The notes beneath the pieces are model-generated. The model did no database searches, was not told where the DNA came from, and worked only from the letters and a program-made list of their open reading frames with translations. A program made the position numbers and the translations under genes. A DNA stretch of 64,000 nucleotides from Pomacea canaliculata. Taxonomy: Eukaryota; Mollusca; Gastropoda; Architaenioglossa; Ampullariidae. How positions within the stretch are numbered: the first letter of the stretch is position 1; each line of letters begins with the position of its first letter. The stretch lies in contig NC_037593.1 in the NCBI RefSeq assembly GCF_003073045.1, positions 8,795,525 to 8,859,524 of the forward strand, in the 5' to 3' direction. This document shows, one piece after another, positions 46,261 through 59,442 of this stretch.

Positions 46261-47308
46261 CTCTGGGTTCAGATCTTGGAACACTCTGTGACACCTGGCC
46301 GCAGGGCTGGGCGTCAGGGGTTTTCTCCACCCTACACACCCCATCCCATAATGAGAAATCACCTCAACTACCCGGCGAAAGAAGTCCGTAGAGAGAAACT
46401 GGGAGAGAGTGGAACACAAGTCGCAACATCACCATCTCAACCAGCAACCCACTTGAGGGCTTACAAGATGCACAGTTTTCTTTGTTCCGTGGCGGTTGCA
46501 CAGGCAGCTGCAAGTGGTCGCCATAATAAAGATATCAACAGCCTATTGCAACGCATTGATCGTTATCTTTGCAAAGTCTGCGCGAGCGTGTGTTGTTTGA
46601 AAGGTTACCCACTTACATAATCGCTTTGATATTTGAGTACTTGATGTCCTACATATCTACCTCACCTAACCTTGGAATTTATCATATCTCCACTTCAGAA
46701 CTTATCTTTCAATTCGCTAAGTGGTGTGTTCTCAAGCACATGTCCTTGGACAGTTGACAACCTGGCGGTTGAACAGACGAAAAAGAGGTGTCATTTTTGT
46801 TATGGCACCACCATATCAACGATCAAACATCTTTTATGATAATCGAGCAAAACACGTACAAAATTGACTTAATAGATTGTGCAAATCTTGTCTTGTAAAA
46901 TACTGAGTCATCCTCAGAAAGACCTGATAGTAACCCACATTGGGGAGAACTGCTGGGATCTCAAAAGATAGAAAAGTGTGCTTGAAAAACTGAAACATTG
47001 AAGTAAAATGTCAATTTCCAACAACAAAAAATGTGAAAATATACAAGTCATGCCTCAAAAAAGTTGAAAAAACAAAAACAGCAACAATCTCGCAAATTAT
47101 GTTGAAGAAACAAAATTATGAGATTAATAATCTCCAATAAATGTGCTAGTTGCAAGACTACTAAAATGCCATTTGTTGAAGTATATGTTCTTGAAATTCT
47201 GTACTCAGCCCACGTTTCTCTGAAGGCTGAGAAAATAATTTAGACAAGGTAAGCATGCAGGAAAACAATTTTCATGCTTTTTTTTAAACACCGTGTGCAA
47301 ATGATTAA

Positions 47309-48124
47309 CCCATTAACTGCCATGATCCCCATTTGGGGATCAGGTACTTAAACTCATCTAGTAAAGCCATCTGACAGTCACGCAGAAAAACTGGATACTC
47401 ATGTCATCAAGGAGGACCTTGCAGGTGAAAAACAACTTACAGTGATCACTTGCTTGTCGCGTGTTGTGCATGAGAGGGCATTTTTCCTGACCAGTCATCG
47501 TTTTTCATCAGAAAAGTGAAATGTGTTCTTTGAAAGCAAATATAAATGCTTTAACTATCGAAGCTAATTTTAGAGACAGTGAATTTATTTTATTCTTGGT
47601 GCGTGTTGAATGCATTAATAGCACCTTCTTTGTGCCGCTGTAATTTGGATGGATTTAATGGACCAAAATACAAAATACCATTTGGGGCTCATAGCTGATA
47701 TAGCATATAGGAAGGGTGAACAAGATGGATTGGAACATTCAAAAGTAAAGAATAAGAATACAGAGGAAAAAGTGGTACTTTACTTACTATAATGCCATTG
47801 ATATGGCATTAGTGAATTAGTGAATGGAATTTCACTGCATCCAACGCACTGAAATTGGCAAACAGAAAATGTTCAGTGTGTAAGAAAAAAAAAAGGCACT
47901 AAATGTGATGTGGGACTACAAGTGGATTGCTTTCAGGAATGGCATCAAAAATAGATGATATGCTATATGATCCCCGTTTGGGGATCGGACTAAAATTGGA
48001 AACTACTGAAAAAAAAATATGCTGCTGATTTAATTGAAAGTAGATGTTTTATTTACTACCAGCACTTAAATGAGTAGGAATAAAGTAAAAAAAAAAAAGA
48101 AAGAAAAAATTGGCAGTTAATGGG
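47309..48124. mobile_element. PiggyBac-like MITE with TTAA target duplications
   Basis: Flanked by TTAA at 47305-47308 and 48125-48128. The ends are perfect 14-base inverted repeats CCCATTAACTGCCA / TGGCAGTTAATGGG. Just inside each end is a hairpin: GATCCCCATTTGGGGATC near 47323 and GATCCCCGTTTGGGGATC near 47970. TTAA duplications and CC-starting ends are the mark of the piggyBac superfamily. The 816-base body has no transposase-like frame, so it is non-autonomous. Well-preserved ends suggest a fairly young insertion. Confidence 0.85.
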
Positions 48125-48164
48125 TTAAACATAAAATTAGTATACAATATTAAGTAGTAATGCG

Positions 48165-48400
48165 GGGGCAACCGGGTCGTCAGATCTGGGTCAAAAATAC
48201 CCTTTTTCCTCTCAACGCCAGATTAGCGCAGCAAACTTCCCCCAGTCGACCCAGCTGGCAGGAATGGGCACCTGACTCCATAGAGTGTTGGGGAATGTAA
48301 GACAGCGAGGGAGAGATGAGAATTGCCCTCACCTAAAGCTGGTCTCTAATACCTCACCCTCCAACGACCTAAAAACGCTAGGGGATAACCTTAACCTTTA
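48165..48400 (+). repeat. Dispersed repeat, likely SINE body (copy 1)
   Basis: GACCCAGCTGGCAGGAATGG.CACCTGACTC.ATAGAGT..TGGG and surrounding bases match, in the opposite orientation, 55435-55630. Family not named. Confidence 0.55.
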
Positions 48401-50466
48401 CTTTTTTACCTTTTACTCTTAAAAGATATGTTGATACCTTTCCTCCCATTGGGAATCAAACCAATTTAGCTGTAACTATTCATTATAGACAAGTACATTT
48501 TGTTGTACTAATGAGCTGTTTACAATGAAACTGAAAACAAATATAAAAAATATGAAGGTAACGCTTGCCCCATTGAGATTCAACAACAACCAATAAATGG
48601 TATTACCCTAAAAACCAGTAAAAGTGAACAGATGTAAACTGCAAAACAAGCAACATTCTAGCAGCTATACATTATTGATAAATATAATGTTACATTTTGA
48701 TGCTTCTTAATAATACCCTGTTAACAATGAAACTGTAAACAAGCATATAAAAGTGTTAAAGAAATGTGAAACAGTTTAGAACATATAATAGTAAAGAACA
48801 AGGGAGAAATTTGGGAAGAGGGTTATTAAAACTGACTTACAGATTACTAGAATATTCCTCCCCAATTGCAAATTAAAAGAAAAGCTGGTGAATATTTCAC
48901 CAAGTAAAAATATGACAAGGCCATAATAAAGAATGAAAAAGATCAATCTACTACTCAAAGAATTGAGTGGATGCACACATGCACATGCACACACTCAAGT
49001 ACATGGAGGCTGTTAAAAGCTTTGAACTATGCCTCTTTACCCTTCAAATCTGCATGGAGTGCCCAAAGCAAAATCAAAATAGCATGGTGCTTTAAAACAT
49101 TGCAGCTACAAACTATATTTGCTGATACAATGAATGTGAAACCTTTCAATGGGCTATCACAAAAAACAACAGATCAACATCCATACAAAAAGAGAGCAAT
49201 TATTAAAGGAAGCATGTAGCTTGTCCACCAAATGTAAAATGGTCTAGACTCACTTTTGTATCATTTCAGTGGGAAAATAATATACAGCTTACACTTTGAT
49301 GTACTAAATGTGAGATTGTCATGTGTCATGTGCGCCATGTGTCAGATGAATATCACTTTAAAAACACCAATAATAATGTCATGCTGTATGGTACCTATAC
49401 AGCCCTTTTCATGATGGCTTCAGGTACAATTTTAAGCTTTGGCATGAGAGCAAAGAAGGCAAGTATCTCTGAGGTAAACCCTCCCCCCTTTTCACATTAT
49501 ACCACAAATTCTCATTATCAGGCACTTCATGCATGTTTTGTCATCCATCACAAAGACTTAGTCTCTCTTGTAAGGAATGTAAACACATTAAAAAAAAGTA
49601 AAATCTCCTGATTCATTGTAAAAGACATCTCATCTTCTAAAATTATGAGTACTCTTTTAGAAAATCTAATGTTCCATAACATTTCCAAATATGCAAAGCA
49701 GCAAAATAGAATGCATTTTTAAAAAAATTCAAACTAATTAACCTTCATGTCCTTTTTGCCCTACACCCCTAACCTCCATACCAATTTTTTTTTTTTTTTG
49801 CACTAGTACCAGTAGTCAGGGCAATTCACTGTATAAAGGCAATGTATAAAGGACATGAAAATGAGGAATTATCGTATAAATTAAACAGAAATAAGAACTT
49901 AAAAAAGAACTTCAGATACTGGACAAGTGTGCATCTCTCTCTCTCACACACACACACAAAATACAGGACAGACAAGATACAAGTGGAGAAAAACATGATG
50001 CATAAGATCCAAGTAATTGGACTCAAGGATCTATATCGGCATACTTGAAAAATGTCCTGAAGAGATTAAAAAAGTCAGTTGTTGCAGTGAACTAAACCAA
50101 TAGCACAATATCATATTTGTCTCTGAAAATGTTATCACAGTTCTTAAAAGTCTCATTACATACAAAACAAGAGGAGAAATATAATAAAATATGAAGTACT
50201 GCTATCTTGCTCATAGCAATGAAAATTTACGACCTTGCATTGTCAGTTACATCAAGTATTAGAACACATATAATTGCTAAAAGGTATTTTGAGAGAATAT
50301 CAAAAGGATCTTCTTTTAAGTACGATGTCATGGACATTTTAAAGCTGTATTAACAGAATCAGTGAATGAGAATTATTAATAAACCACTAGCTTTATCTGA
50401 AAACTATCAGTGACCAGCACTATGCCTCTTTGCCTAGTGCGTTTTATCAGTATTAGAATAACTAAC

Positions 50467-53400
50467 TTAAATTGGTTTGTTTTTGAACCTCATAACAAAG
50501 TATGCTATTGACCTAAAAACAAACAGTTGTATAACAATCATTACAATATAACAGAAGATAGGAAGAGTGACACCAAAATGTTTTAGCACCATGTCTGCAG
50601 TGATGATAGTTGAATTGCCCAGATGACATTCTGGTAGATCAAAACTTGTCAGGTTGGCACACCTGGAACAAAAAGCCCCACACAGTGTAAAATGTCAAAC
50701 AGTTACTGCCATTTATGGCTCCATGCAGCTCTCCAGCAGTAGGTGTGAAATTGTAAAATACAAAACTGGAGATAAGGGGTCATTGAGAATATGCTAACCT
50801 CACATCACACTGAATGAAATCTTGATTCTTCTGAAACAGTTTTATTTTCGTTTTAACTGAAAGGACATCAATCCATGCTTTAGGGCATAATTTCTTCCTT
50901 CAAGACTTCTTCATATCAGTTTCTCCTTTTAAGTTTCCCTTATGTGGATGCTTGTATCTACATTTATTAAAATGCAGACACCAACCATTTCTTTGAAATA
51001 ATCCTTCCAGATTTGTAGGTTGGAGAAGTAAAAGTTTAACAGGAACATATGCCAGAAAAAGTGAAATATACACAGCAAACAAAAAAACTATGAGGTTATA
51101 CAGGCACGTGTAAATACATAACAGAGTGCTTATGAATGAGCTTAATTCAGTTCTTATATTGTATTACAAGAAGAACTAAGGTACTCACGGCACTGGAGGA
51201 AGGTCTCCTAGTTCCAAGATGCTCATGGCATTATATGGGTAACATACAATAGACAAATATCGGACCCAGAACAGCCAGGTAGGTAGCCGTGTGATGTAGT
51301 AGCCAGCTGTCAAAACAATTATCATTAAGTTCACACTGGCAGCATCACGTGCAGCTGGTAGTCTTTAGAAAATCCTGATATCAGAACATTTGTTCGTCAA
51401 CATTATTAACTTCTGAAGCCACAGTCAGCATCAATCCAATTATCTATGTTTAGTAACGTAAATCTTTACATTTACCAGGTGAAGATTTCTTACCTGAAAG
51501 CAGCCCAAAGAGTACGACAACAGAAGTCATGGTAATGCACATCTGAAGGTCCCAGATAGCAGAGCCCATGATATATCCAAAACCCTACACACACACACAC
51601 ACACAAAGAGCCACATAAAATAATAATAAATGTGATTTTATATAATGTATAATCATACTCACTAAGGAGAATGCTCTTGGAGCTTGACAGTTACCTGTCA
51701 CCTTTCACCGGTGTCTCTTACTTAAATTTGTACAAAAAAGCAGCAAAACATGTTTGTCTCACCTGGCAGTTCAAGACATTTAGGACAAGTATAGCCCAGG
51801 TTGCAAAGTACTGTGAAACACCACGAAATCCTCCCATCCAGTAAGTAATGGTGATAAACAAGGAAGGCATGACAAAGATTAGCGGAAGTTCACTTGACAT
51901 TTTGGCAAAATAGAATGCTGAAAGTCGATAGGCTCCGGCAGCTCGTTCTTTTCGCACAACAGGACGCTCTGGTGGGACTGATAGAAACCATCCAACAAGT
52001 GAAGTGATTCACACATTATTTTTGTTTTACTCATCTGCTGTTGTGCATGCACAACCCTAAACAAGACAGAATGGTTCATCTCTACATCATTTCATTTCAT
52101 CAAAATGACCTTTAATAGATTGCATCTTATCCTTTCATGAAACAAAACTAGCTCAAAATATAAGTACTGCAGCACCTATAACAGCACAGAAGGACTCAAT
52201 ATCACTTAAACTAGTTCTAGTTCAAAACTACTGCTTTGGACAATAAATTGAATGTAGATCATGATAAACCATTCAAAATGACAACACATTAAGAGACCCA
52301 AATCACCTATCACAAATCCCCAAAGTCTATTGTAATAACCATATTCACTGAAAACTTTCATTCAGAGTGTTTTCATCGTAGTCAGTATTCTTTGCAGCTA
52401 TTTTGTCTCTGATCTTAGAGGCGATTCCCAAATTGCAATAAGCTGCAGTCTACAAGGTGTGCAAATTTTGCAAGGATAGAATGCTGTTCTATTTTGCATA
52501 AGGGCTTGCCTTGCATGACCTAGGTTGCACAGGTTGTAACCAATTAGAATGCTTGAATAGGGTAGGCTCTCATTTATCCCCAAATAGAATGACTATTTTG
52601 GTGATTTCATCAGTGGAAAGGTATTTTCAGCTGTTATTAAAGTTGGGAAAATTGCTCTTTATTTTTGATAAAGCTCAACCTCTCTTCTTTAACTCTTTCT
52701 ACTTTTTCTAGTAAAATTACCTTGGTAGCCACAAGGGCTACCAATAAATGTTTTGTCTGTATGTTGTTCACACCCACAATCCTCTACATGAATGTTCTTA
52801 TGTCACTATAGCCAGCTGTGAGTAGTTTTCGCTAAGTGAGAGGAGAAAAGTGCTGCAATGATATATTTCAAGCACAGGGTTGCGTGCACAAGCCTTGAAA
52901 ACACTCTAACGCAAGAATCACCCTTGAAGTAAACTTAGGAGTTCTGTAATGCCAGAGAAAAGACTGGCTAAAAAATATCAGCATTAATATCTCCTTTTCC
53001 TGCACAACAATAATCACATATTTCAGTACATGGGGGACTTGCATATACTTATACACATTAGAAAAAGAGATATGAACATTCATAAAAACCAGCCCAGATT
53101 TATATCACCTGCTGTTATGATCATTCATATGAGTTTTAACTTAGAATGGAAAGTGTGTAATGGCACTCAAGAAACTCAGAATGCAGTCTGTTTAAATGGT
53201 GCATTGGAAAGCATTGACTATCTGAATATTCTCTCAGACTACACTGTCCAAAGTAGGTGGTTCTCAACCCTATTCTCAATACCTATAGAAAATGATAAAA
53301 GTTTTCTTTCTTACATTACACACCTTACACAAGACAAAACAGCCAAAATTAAGTAAGCAATATAGCTGTGTTTTCTGTTAAAAAGAATAAAGCATATTAA

Positions 53401-56400
53401 GAGTATAAATCATGCAGAACTTACATGAGGTTAAAGCATCAAACATTGGCATAAAACTCCAGTACGTCGACATGAAGAATAACTGAAAAGTGATAGTACT
53501 GCTCTTTACTGGGTGGTTAAAGAAAAAGGAACAAAATGTTAGGCACATAATTCTAGATTAATCATTAATAATCAGAAAACAGATTACCTGGTCAAATTAA
53601 CTTGGACTCTTTAACTAGCAAAGACTTAATGAAAGAGGTTTTTTGTTAGGAAGAGATAGCTTGAGAGAATCATAATGTGCACCTCACTAACCAATAAAAT
53701 GACTTGAGTAATTGGACTGTGAAATGAGAGCAAATGCTGATAAATATGTGTATTACCCTATAACACTTCTTACATAAAAAGACACTTTCTTTTTCTTACA
53801 TCTGTGAGTGCACTTGCATGTCCATGCACACACACATACACACACACAAAGTATGTATGCATAAAACCTACGTATCCCATGCGTTCTTTGATGGTCTCAT
53901 GTGTTCGTTCAATCTGGAACCACAGGAGACCCAGTACTATAGCCACAGACATACTGTTGACAATATTGTACTTGGAGATGATTCGTGATCGGGACTGCTT
54001 AAATGTTCTCCAGTTCAGCATCTAAAAGTAAATATGGGAATAAGTGTTAGGAACACATTAAGAGTGCCTTACTTTCACAAACTATACATTCTCAACACAG
54101 CATGGGGATAACACAAAATAGCCTAATAATAGCAATAAACTAAAAATGAAATTGCTTTATACAGCACTTTACCCAATCGTCAAAGGCAGGTTCAAAGCAC
54201 TGTAGAAAAAGAAAGCACACAAAGCTGGTCTCAAAAGCAAATGGTAAATTTTTAGCCCTATTAGTGTAGCTACTCATGATGAAAATAGGATCAATGTCAT
54301 TGGAATAGTTGTAATCTACAGCCTTGCTGAAAATTCATATACAATGGCACAATCACAGATACAGAAGTGAAAGGGGACAATTAAGATTACCTTGACCCTG
54401 TCTGGGTAGAAAGATACAGAATGTGGGAAGCCACTAGATGAGATGGGACGGTAGAGCAGACCATAAGACTGATATGTGTGTGTAAATAAATATATGCATA
54501 TACGTTCAATCTGAGTTGAGTGCTGAGTGAGAGAGAAGATATAACAAACGATGCAACAAACAGATCTGTAGAAGACACCAAAAGTCAACGTAGATCCAAG
54601 AACAAGACAAAAAAAGAGACAGCATGTCTCTTCCAGCCAATTAAGCTGGACATCCCTCTCCATGTAAGAAAAGTTCTCACCTTGTACTGTGTCCAGAATC
54701 CTGTGGCCCAGCGGGATGAAGCTGAAGATTTGGTCTGAAGGTCTGAAGATTTTTTCAAAAGGAGTGCATTCTCTGCAAGACCTGATAATCCATCTATATC
54801 TGAATTGACCGATTTCTGCATTTCGACATCAGATTCAGCCATGGTAACTATCACATCACCACTTGCATCTGAAAAAGCACAAAATGGACTGATACTCCTA
54901 GGAAAAGACAACTAAATATGTAGGACTGAGGTTTTCAATTATAAATGTCCTGTTCTCCCTATTCCTGTTTTGCTTTCTTTTTCTTCCATAAAAAAAATAT
55001 GCAGCAGAATGACTCTAGGACAATGGGAAATTTTGATTTAAACGACAGCTATCCTGCTTATGATAAGTTGTTTGCTTTCTTTTAAAATAACAGTATACAG
55101 TCAACCCATTTTAAACAATGCAATAAACTGCAATGTATACATTTATAGAATTTTTATTGTTATAGATCTACAACAGAAATAAAATGTGTACCTGTGTACA
55201 GAAAAACACTTCCTGAAATTACTTTATCTTTGTCAGATAGAAATTCAGCTCCATGGTCATGATGGTTGTGTCGCAGCTTCTGGGGCCATGTATCCGTGCA
55301 CCTACAAACCCAACACATCTTGGTGGCATCTAATTAGCTATAAATGCTTTATAATGATTTGAACAGACATTCCAAGGAAATGAGTCTTAATCAGACAAAA
55401 GACATATTACAAATGAACTAAATCCATCTCAATAAATGTTAAATTTTGTTTCCAGGTCACTGGGGTTCAGACTGGATTTTTCCTGGGGCTAGCTTTCCTT
55501 TCTGCTGCTTTATCTTTGCCCAGTGCTCTATAAAGTCAGGTACCCATTCTCAACAGCTGGGTTGACTTAGGAGACGTTTGCTGTGCCACATGGGCATCAA
55601 ACTGGCATACCTTTGGGTTCAGATGTAACTCATTTAACCATCCATCTAAATAGACGAATTGTAACAAACCTCTTAGCTTCTGCCAGGTCAATAATTCTTT
55701 TGACAGTTTCTTCATCTTTCTTCACTGTTTCCACTAAAAAAAATATGAAACAAACAAAAGTTTACTAATAAAAATCTTGTAACCATTTTCTTAATTAACT
55801 TTTATTCACAAATGTGCAGATCTACAGAGGTACAAAGGCAGATGAGGTACTTATTCTTGTGGTCATCTATAATTGTACAAAACAGCTGTCAAATAAGCTC
55901 TAATAATTAAAACCACTTACATACGAAATCTGCTGGGTTAAAATGAGGCTCACACACAAGGCCAAGTTCCTCAAAGAAATCCAAGACTTTACCACCATCT
56001 CCAAAGTAAGCTATCTGAAATTGGTTTACACTAAAATATTTAATCAATACTTAGTAATGTGTGTGGGATGACTGGATGATCACTATACATATATTTAAAT
56101 GTGTGTGTGCTCTTTCCTCCAAACATGAACACACATTCACAATCTACTACAGAGAAAAAAAATTGCATCTGATTATTTAAATTTACATTTAAAATAAAGA
56201 GCACGGGACATTGACTAAAGAATGAATGAATACTGGTTTGTCATAAAGTTAAGGAGCACGTTTTCACTCCACGATATAAGAATGCAAAGACACAAAGATA
56301 TAGAATTATACAAAATGACTGAATAAAATGAAGGTCAACTTGCACACGCACATGGCCATCAGCTAGCAGTAGCAAGTGTGTGAACATGTGAAACATCTGA

Positions 56401-59400
56401 CTGGACGGCTGGTGGATTGTAACCACCACTGCTTTGCCAAAATTTTCTGTGAGTTGTTTTAAGAGCACCATTAGAGAGTATGCAGTGCTGGAATCTAAGC
56501 CTGAAGTTGGTTCCTGGAAAAATCAATCAAATAAGAGAATGCTAACTGATTAATTAAATTTTTGATGATGGAAAGTCAAGCAAAATAAAACTGGAAACAA
56601 AACTAGCTGATACAATTCAAACTCATGAATAATCTTAATTTAAACTGAGGAATATTGTTAACACAAGTTAGTTACATGAGCTTTTTAATCAAGTGCACAC
56701 GCATTCCAATAAAATGAGTCTTAAACTGAAATGGTATACATTACAACCAAATGCTAAATTCATGCGCACAGACGAATGATAATAAACCTCATGATGATGT
56801 AGTACACAAATATCTATTTCTTCTCTCTTCCTACTACTAAGACACAAGCACACATGTGCATCTTACATCAAGAAGCATGATGTCTGGATCTGTTATTAGC
56901 TCACAAGCAATACTCAGGCGCTTCTTTTCACCACCCGAAAGTCCTCGATTGAAATGGTCCCCAACAACTGAATAGGAAAGCCAATAAAGACATCTACATG
57001 GATTCAATTTTAGTAATATTTCATACCTTTTACTATATCCTTTCAATTGCTGTACTTTCCAAGAATCATCAGTACATTGGACTTATATGTAGAAAATTGT
57101 CTCCAAACATGAACTATTTGTTATTTGGTATATTTCATATCTTGTTAAGTTTTACATCTTATAAGCAGAGCTTGATATCCTCATTCCATGAATACATTTC
57201 ATTTATGTTATGAAAACTCAAAAATATTAAATATACCTGGTAACTTCAGTCTTTATTTTTTTATGCACATGATATGGTATATCCTGTGAATGGCATGTTT
57301 TACACTTTATTGTAGAAACTATTAAATAGTCTGCCAGTTCTATTAATATAAAATAAACATATAATTTGTGTAATTATTTAAAATATTCCTGCAAACACAC
57401 ACCTGTGTCCCTACACTTGGTCAGATCAAGCACCTTGATGATGTGGTCAATTTTGGCCATTTTCTCTGAATGTGGCATTTTCTCAGGAAGATGCACCATA
57501 GCTGAAAACTGAAGTTATACAGCTAACTTTAGTTAGAGATTCCCAGATGATAAAGGCTTATAAAAACACAAACTTAAAAGTTGCTTTCACAGGAAATATA
57601 ATTGCTTAATTTCACTCTTTATTTACAGTTGCCAATTAAATTTATTTGTAAAATATAATCACTGAATCCAAGTGTGCATACACCATTTCATTCTAGACTG
57701 AAGCACAAACTACCTTTCAATGAGTTGAGGGGTGGATTTAGACAAAGATGTATGCTACTCACATATAGTGTCTCCCAAAGTGTAAGTTTTGGCAGAAAAA
57801 TATCTTCCTGTAGTACATAGCAAGTGCGCTTCCGTAGTGTCTTGGTCAGTGGGTTTCCATCGAGTGTAATCATTCCCGACTGCACAGAAACGCGACCAGC
57901 TAGAGCACTCAGCATGGTTGTCTTTCCTGATCCTGATAGATTCACATGCAAAAATGTTCATGATTCCCTCAATTACATTAACTTTACCTTTAGTGAAATT
58001 CAGTAAATATATGCCCACTTTAATCAAGACAATTTAGGACACACATCATACAAACACCAACAAAGGTCAATATTCAAGTTATGCAAAAGTATTTAATTAT
58101 AACACTGAATTCTTTGGCTTTTTTGTAAAGTTCATTTCCAGTCATAATTTCCACATTTCAAAGGCCCCAGCAGCTGGGATGGTGAGAAGGTAGGCAAAGC
58201 TGTCATGTGCATTAAATAAAGAGAAACAGCTTCCTTTTATATTTCATGTCCACTCAGTAAATGACTGGATAAATATCTAGTAATGATGCTGATACCTCAG
58301 AAGAACTTTTTGCCAGTTATCCTTTATTTACTTCTTTTGATAAGTGTTAGAAATCCACATAAAAAAATGGAGGAAAATATGGAAACATTCTGAAGACAAC
58401 GTCACAGAACTCTGATAAAACATTTGTTAATGATGAAAGATTTAGAAATATTTACTGATCGATGTAACATCAAAGAAACTTCAGAAACGTCTGTAACCCA
58501 TTAGGACACAGTTTATATGTGATGCCAGCAGTGCTCAGCAAAGATAAATTTTGAGATGGTCAGCCTCAAAAGAATTTAGGTACATCCATTAAGCATCCAA
58601 AAGGGTAAAAAATAGCTCGGACATTCCAACATCTTTAGGAACAGGGTGTGTACCCACTCTCACATTTATTTTTCATGTGTGTATATATATACATTGTGTG
58701 TAGTTGGGGTAGGGGTAAATGAGTGCTTTTATATGTGTCTTGTTCTTGTAAGATTGGGCACTTACAAATACCATATATTATTGTTAACTTAGCAGACCTC
58801 TCCAGAGTCGCCTTGCGATGGACTCCAGACGGCCGAGGGGGAGGGGGGGAATTGGTTTTTTACGCCGTGCCAGTAACTCAGGCTATATTACAGCAAGCAG
58901 CCAGCCCTGTAAACAGATGCCACGTGCAGAGAAAGAACTGCGTGCCTGAGACGAGAAATGAACTCTGGGCAGCCGACATACACTGTATTGGTGACAGGCG
59001 CTAACCGTGGCGCCACCGGACCACTCTCCAGACGGCCGAAGAAAAAGAGGCCGCCCAAAGGAAACTTGGAGGCGAACAGTGGAAAGGGAGATGAAAGGAA
59101 AGGGCTGGACATGGGGTCACCTAGAGCGGGTTTCAGCTGATCAACATCAGTGGTGGACTCTGGTCGAGGCCTTATGTGCAACCTGATGCACAAAGAAGAC
59201 AAGAAGAAGAAGATTGTTAACTTACCACTTGGTCCCATAACTGCCAGCACCTCTCCACTGTGTACAACGCCACTCACACTGTTAAGAATTTGTTTGTTCT
59301 TGATGAAAATATTTAAATCTTTGAAGAGAAATTCCAGTTGTGGTGGGTTCTTGCAAGTGACATCTGCAATTGTCTTATTCACATCTTCAGCCCCACTTCC

Positions 59401-59442
59401 AGTTGCACAACCATTTGTGCACACTCCTGCACCTGAACTCAT
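50467..59442 (-). CDS. ABCG-family half-transporter (White/ABCG subfamily)
   Basis: Fifteen coding exons (minus, 5' to 3'): 59442-59226, 57932-57763, 57508-57403, 56967-56867, 56513-56352, 56014-55921, 55733-55670, 55301-55192, 54868-54681, 54021-53872, 53482-53425, 51977-51763, 51584-51494, 51306-51189, 50662-50467. Total 2040 nt, 679 aa, frame closed. ATP-binding domain about 35-285: Walker A GPSGSGKTT split over exons 1-2, Q-loop VLQED, signature LSGGEKKRL, Walker B and D-loop [13 protein letters not shown]-loop TIHQPSSQ. Linker 285-400 is polar with a His-rich patch. ABC2 membrane domain from about 400 with six hydrophobic segments, the last near [21 protein letters not shown]; stop TAA at 50467. 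Half-transporters of this family dimerise and export lipids, sterols, pigments or xenobiotics; substrate not predictable. Exon 1 starts at 59457 (acceptor), so at least one noncoding exon lies upstream. The donor after Walker-B exon 5 is one of three nearby options. Confidence 0.92.
55435..55630 (-). repeat. Dispersed repeat, likely SINE body (copy 2)
   Basis: Reverse complement of the family at 48165-48400 (shared CTCTATAAAGTCAGGTACCC, CAGCTGGGTTGACTTAGGAG). Lies in an intron of the ABCG gene, about 40 bases from the 55670-55733 exon. Confidence 0.55.
58792..59212 (+). mobile_element. LINE 3' tail inserted beside an ABCG splice donor
   Basis: Flanked by perfect 12-base direct repeats ATTGTTAACTTA at 58780-58791 and 59213-59224, the right copy reaching into the donor site of ABCG coding exon 1. 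Plus-strand reading after the nested SINE (58837-59025) is removed in thought: [20 protein letters not shown], then [20 protein letters not shown] and EALCAT stop, the common end of many LINE ORF2 proteins, followed by a short AAG-rich tail. It is a 5'-truncated insertion. About 60 codons remain, without stop. Confidence 0.8.
58837..59025 (-). mobile_element. tRNA-derived SINE nested in the LINE tail
   Basis: Flanked by perfect 14-base direct repeats CTCCAGACGGCCGA at 58823-58836 and 59026-59039, which lie in the LINE tail. On the minus strand it shows a tRNA-like head (GGTGGCGCCACGGTTAGCGC, B box GAGTTCATTTCTC). About 130 bases are shared with the SINE at 25261-25574. Confidence 0.82.

Larger units (their letters stand above)
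44399..50466. other. Intergenic region between the sulfatase-like and ABCG genes
   Basis: About 6 kb with the promoter region of the sulfatase-like gene (TTTAAAAG about 95 bases upstream of its ATG is the only TATA-like motif), a locally duplicated segment (45735-45985 and 46090-46260), a possible SINE with a B-box-like GGTTCAGATCTTG near 46268, a piggyBac-like MITE (47309-48124) and a dispersed repeat (48165-48400). The 3'UTR of the ABCG gene should lie just below 50467; no convincing poly(A) signal was found close by. No protein gene seen. Confidence 0.55.
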
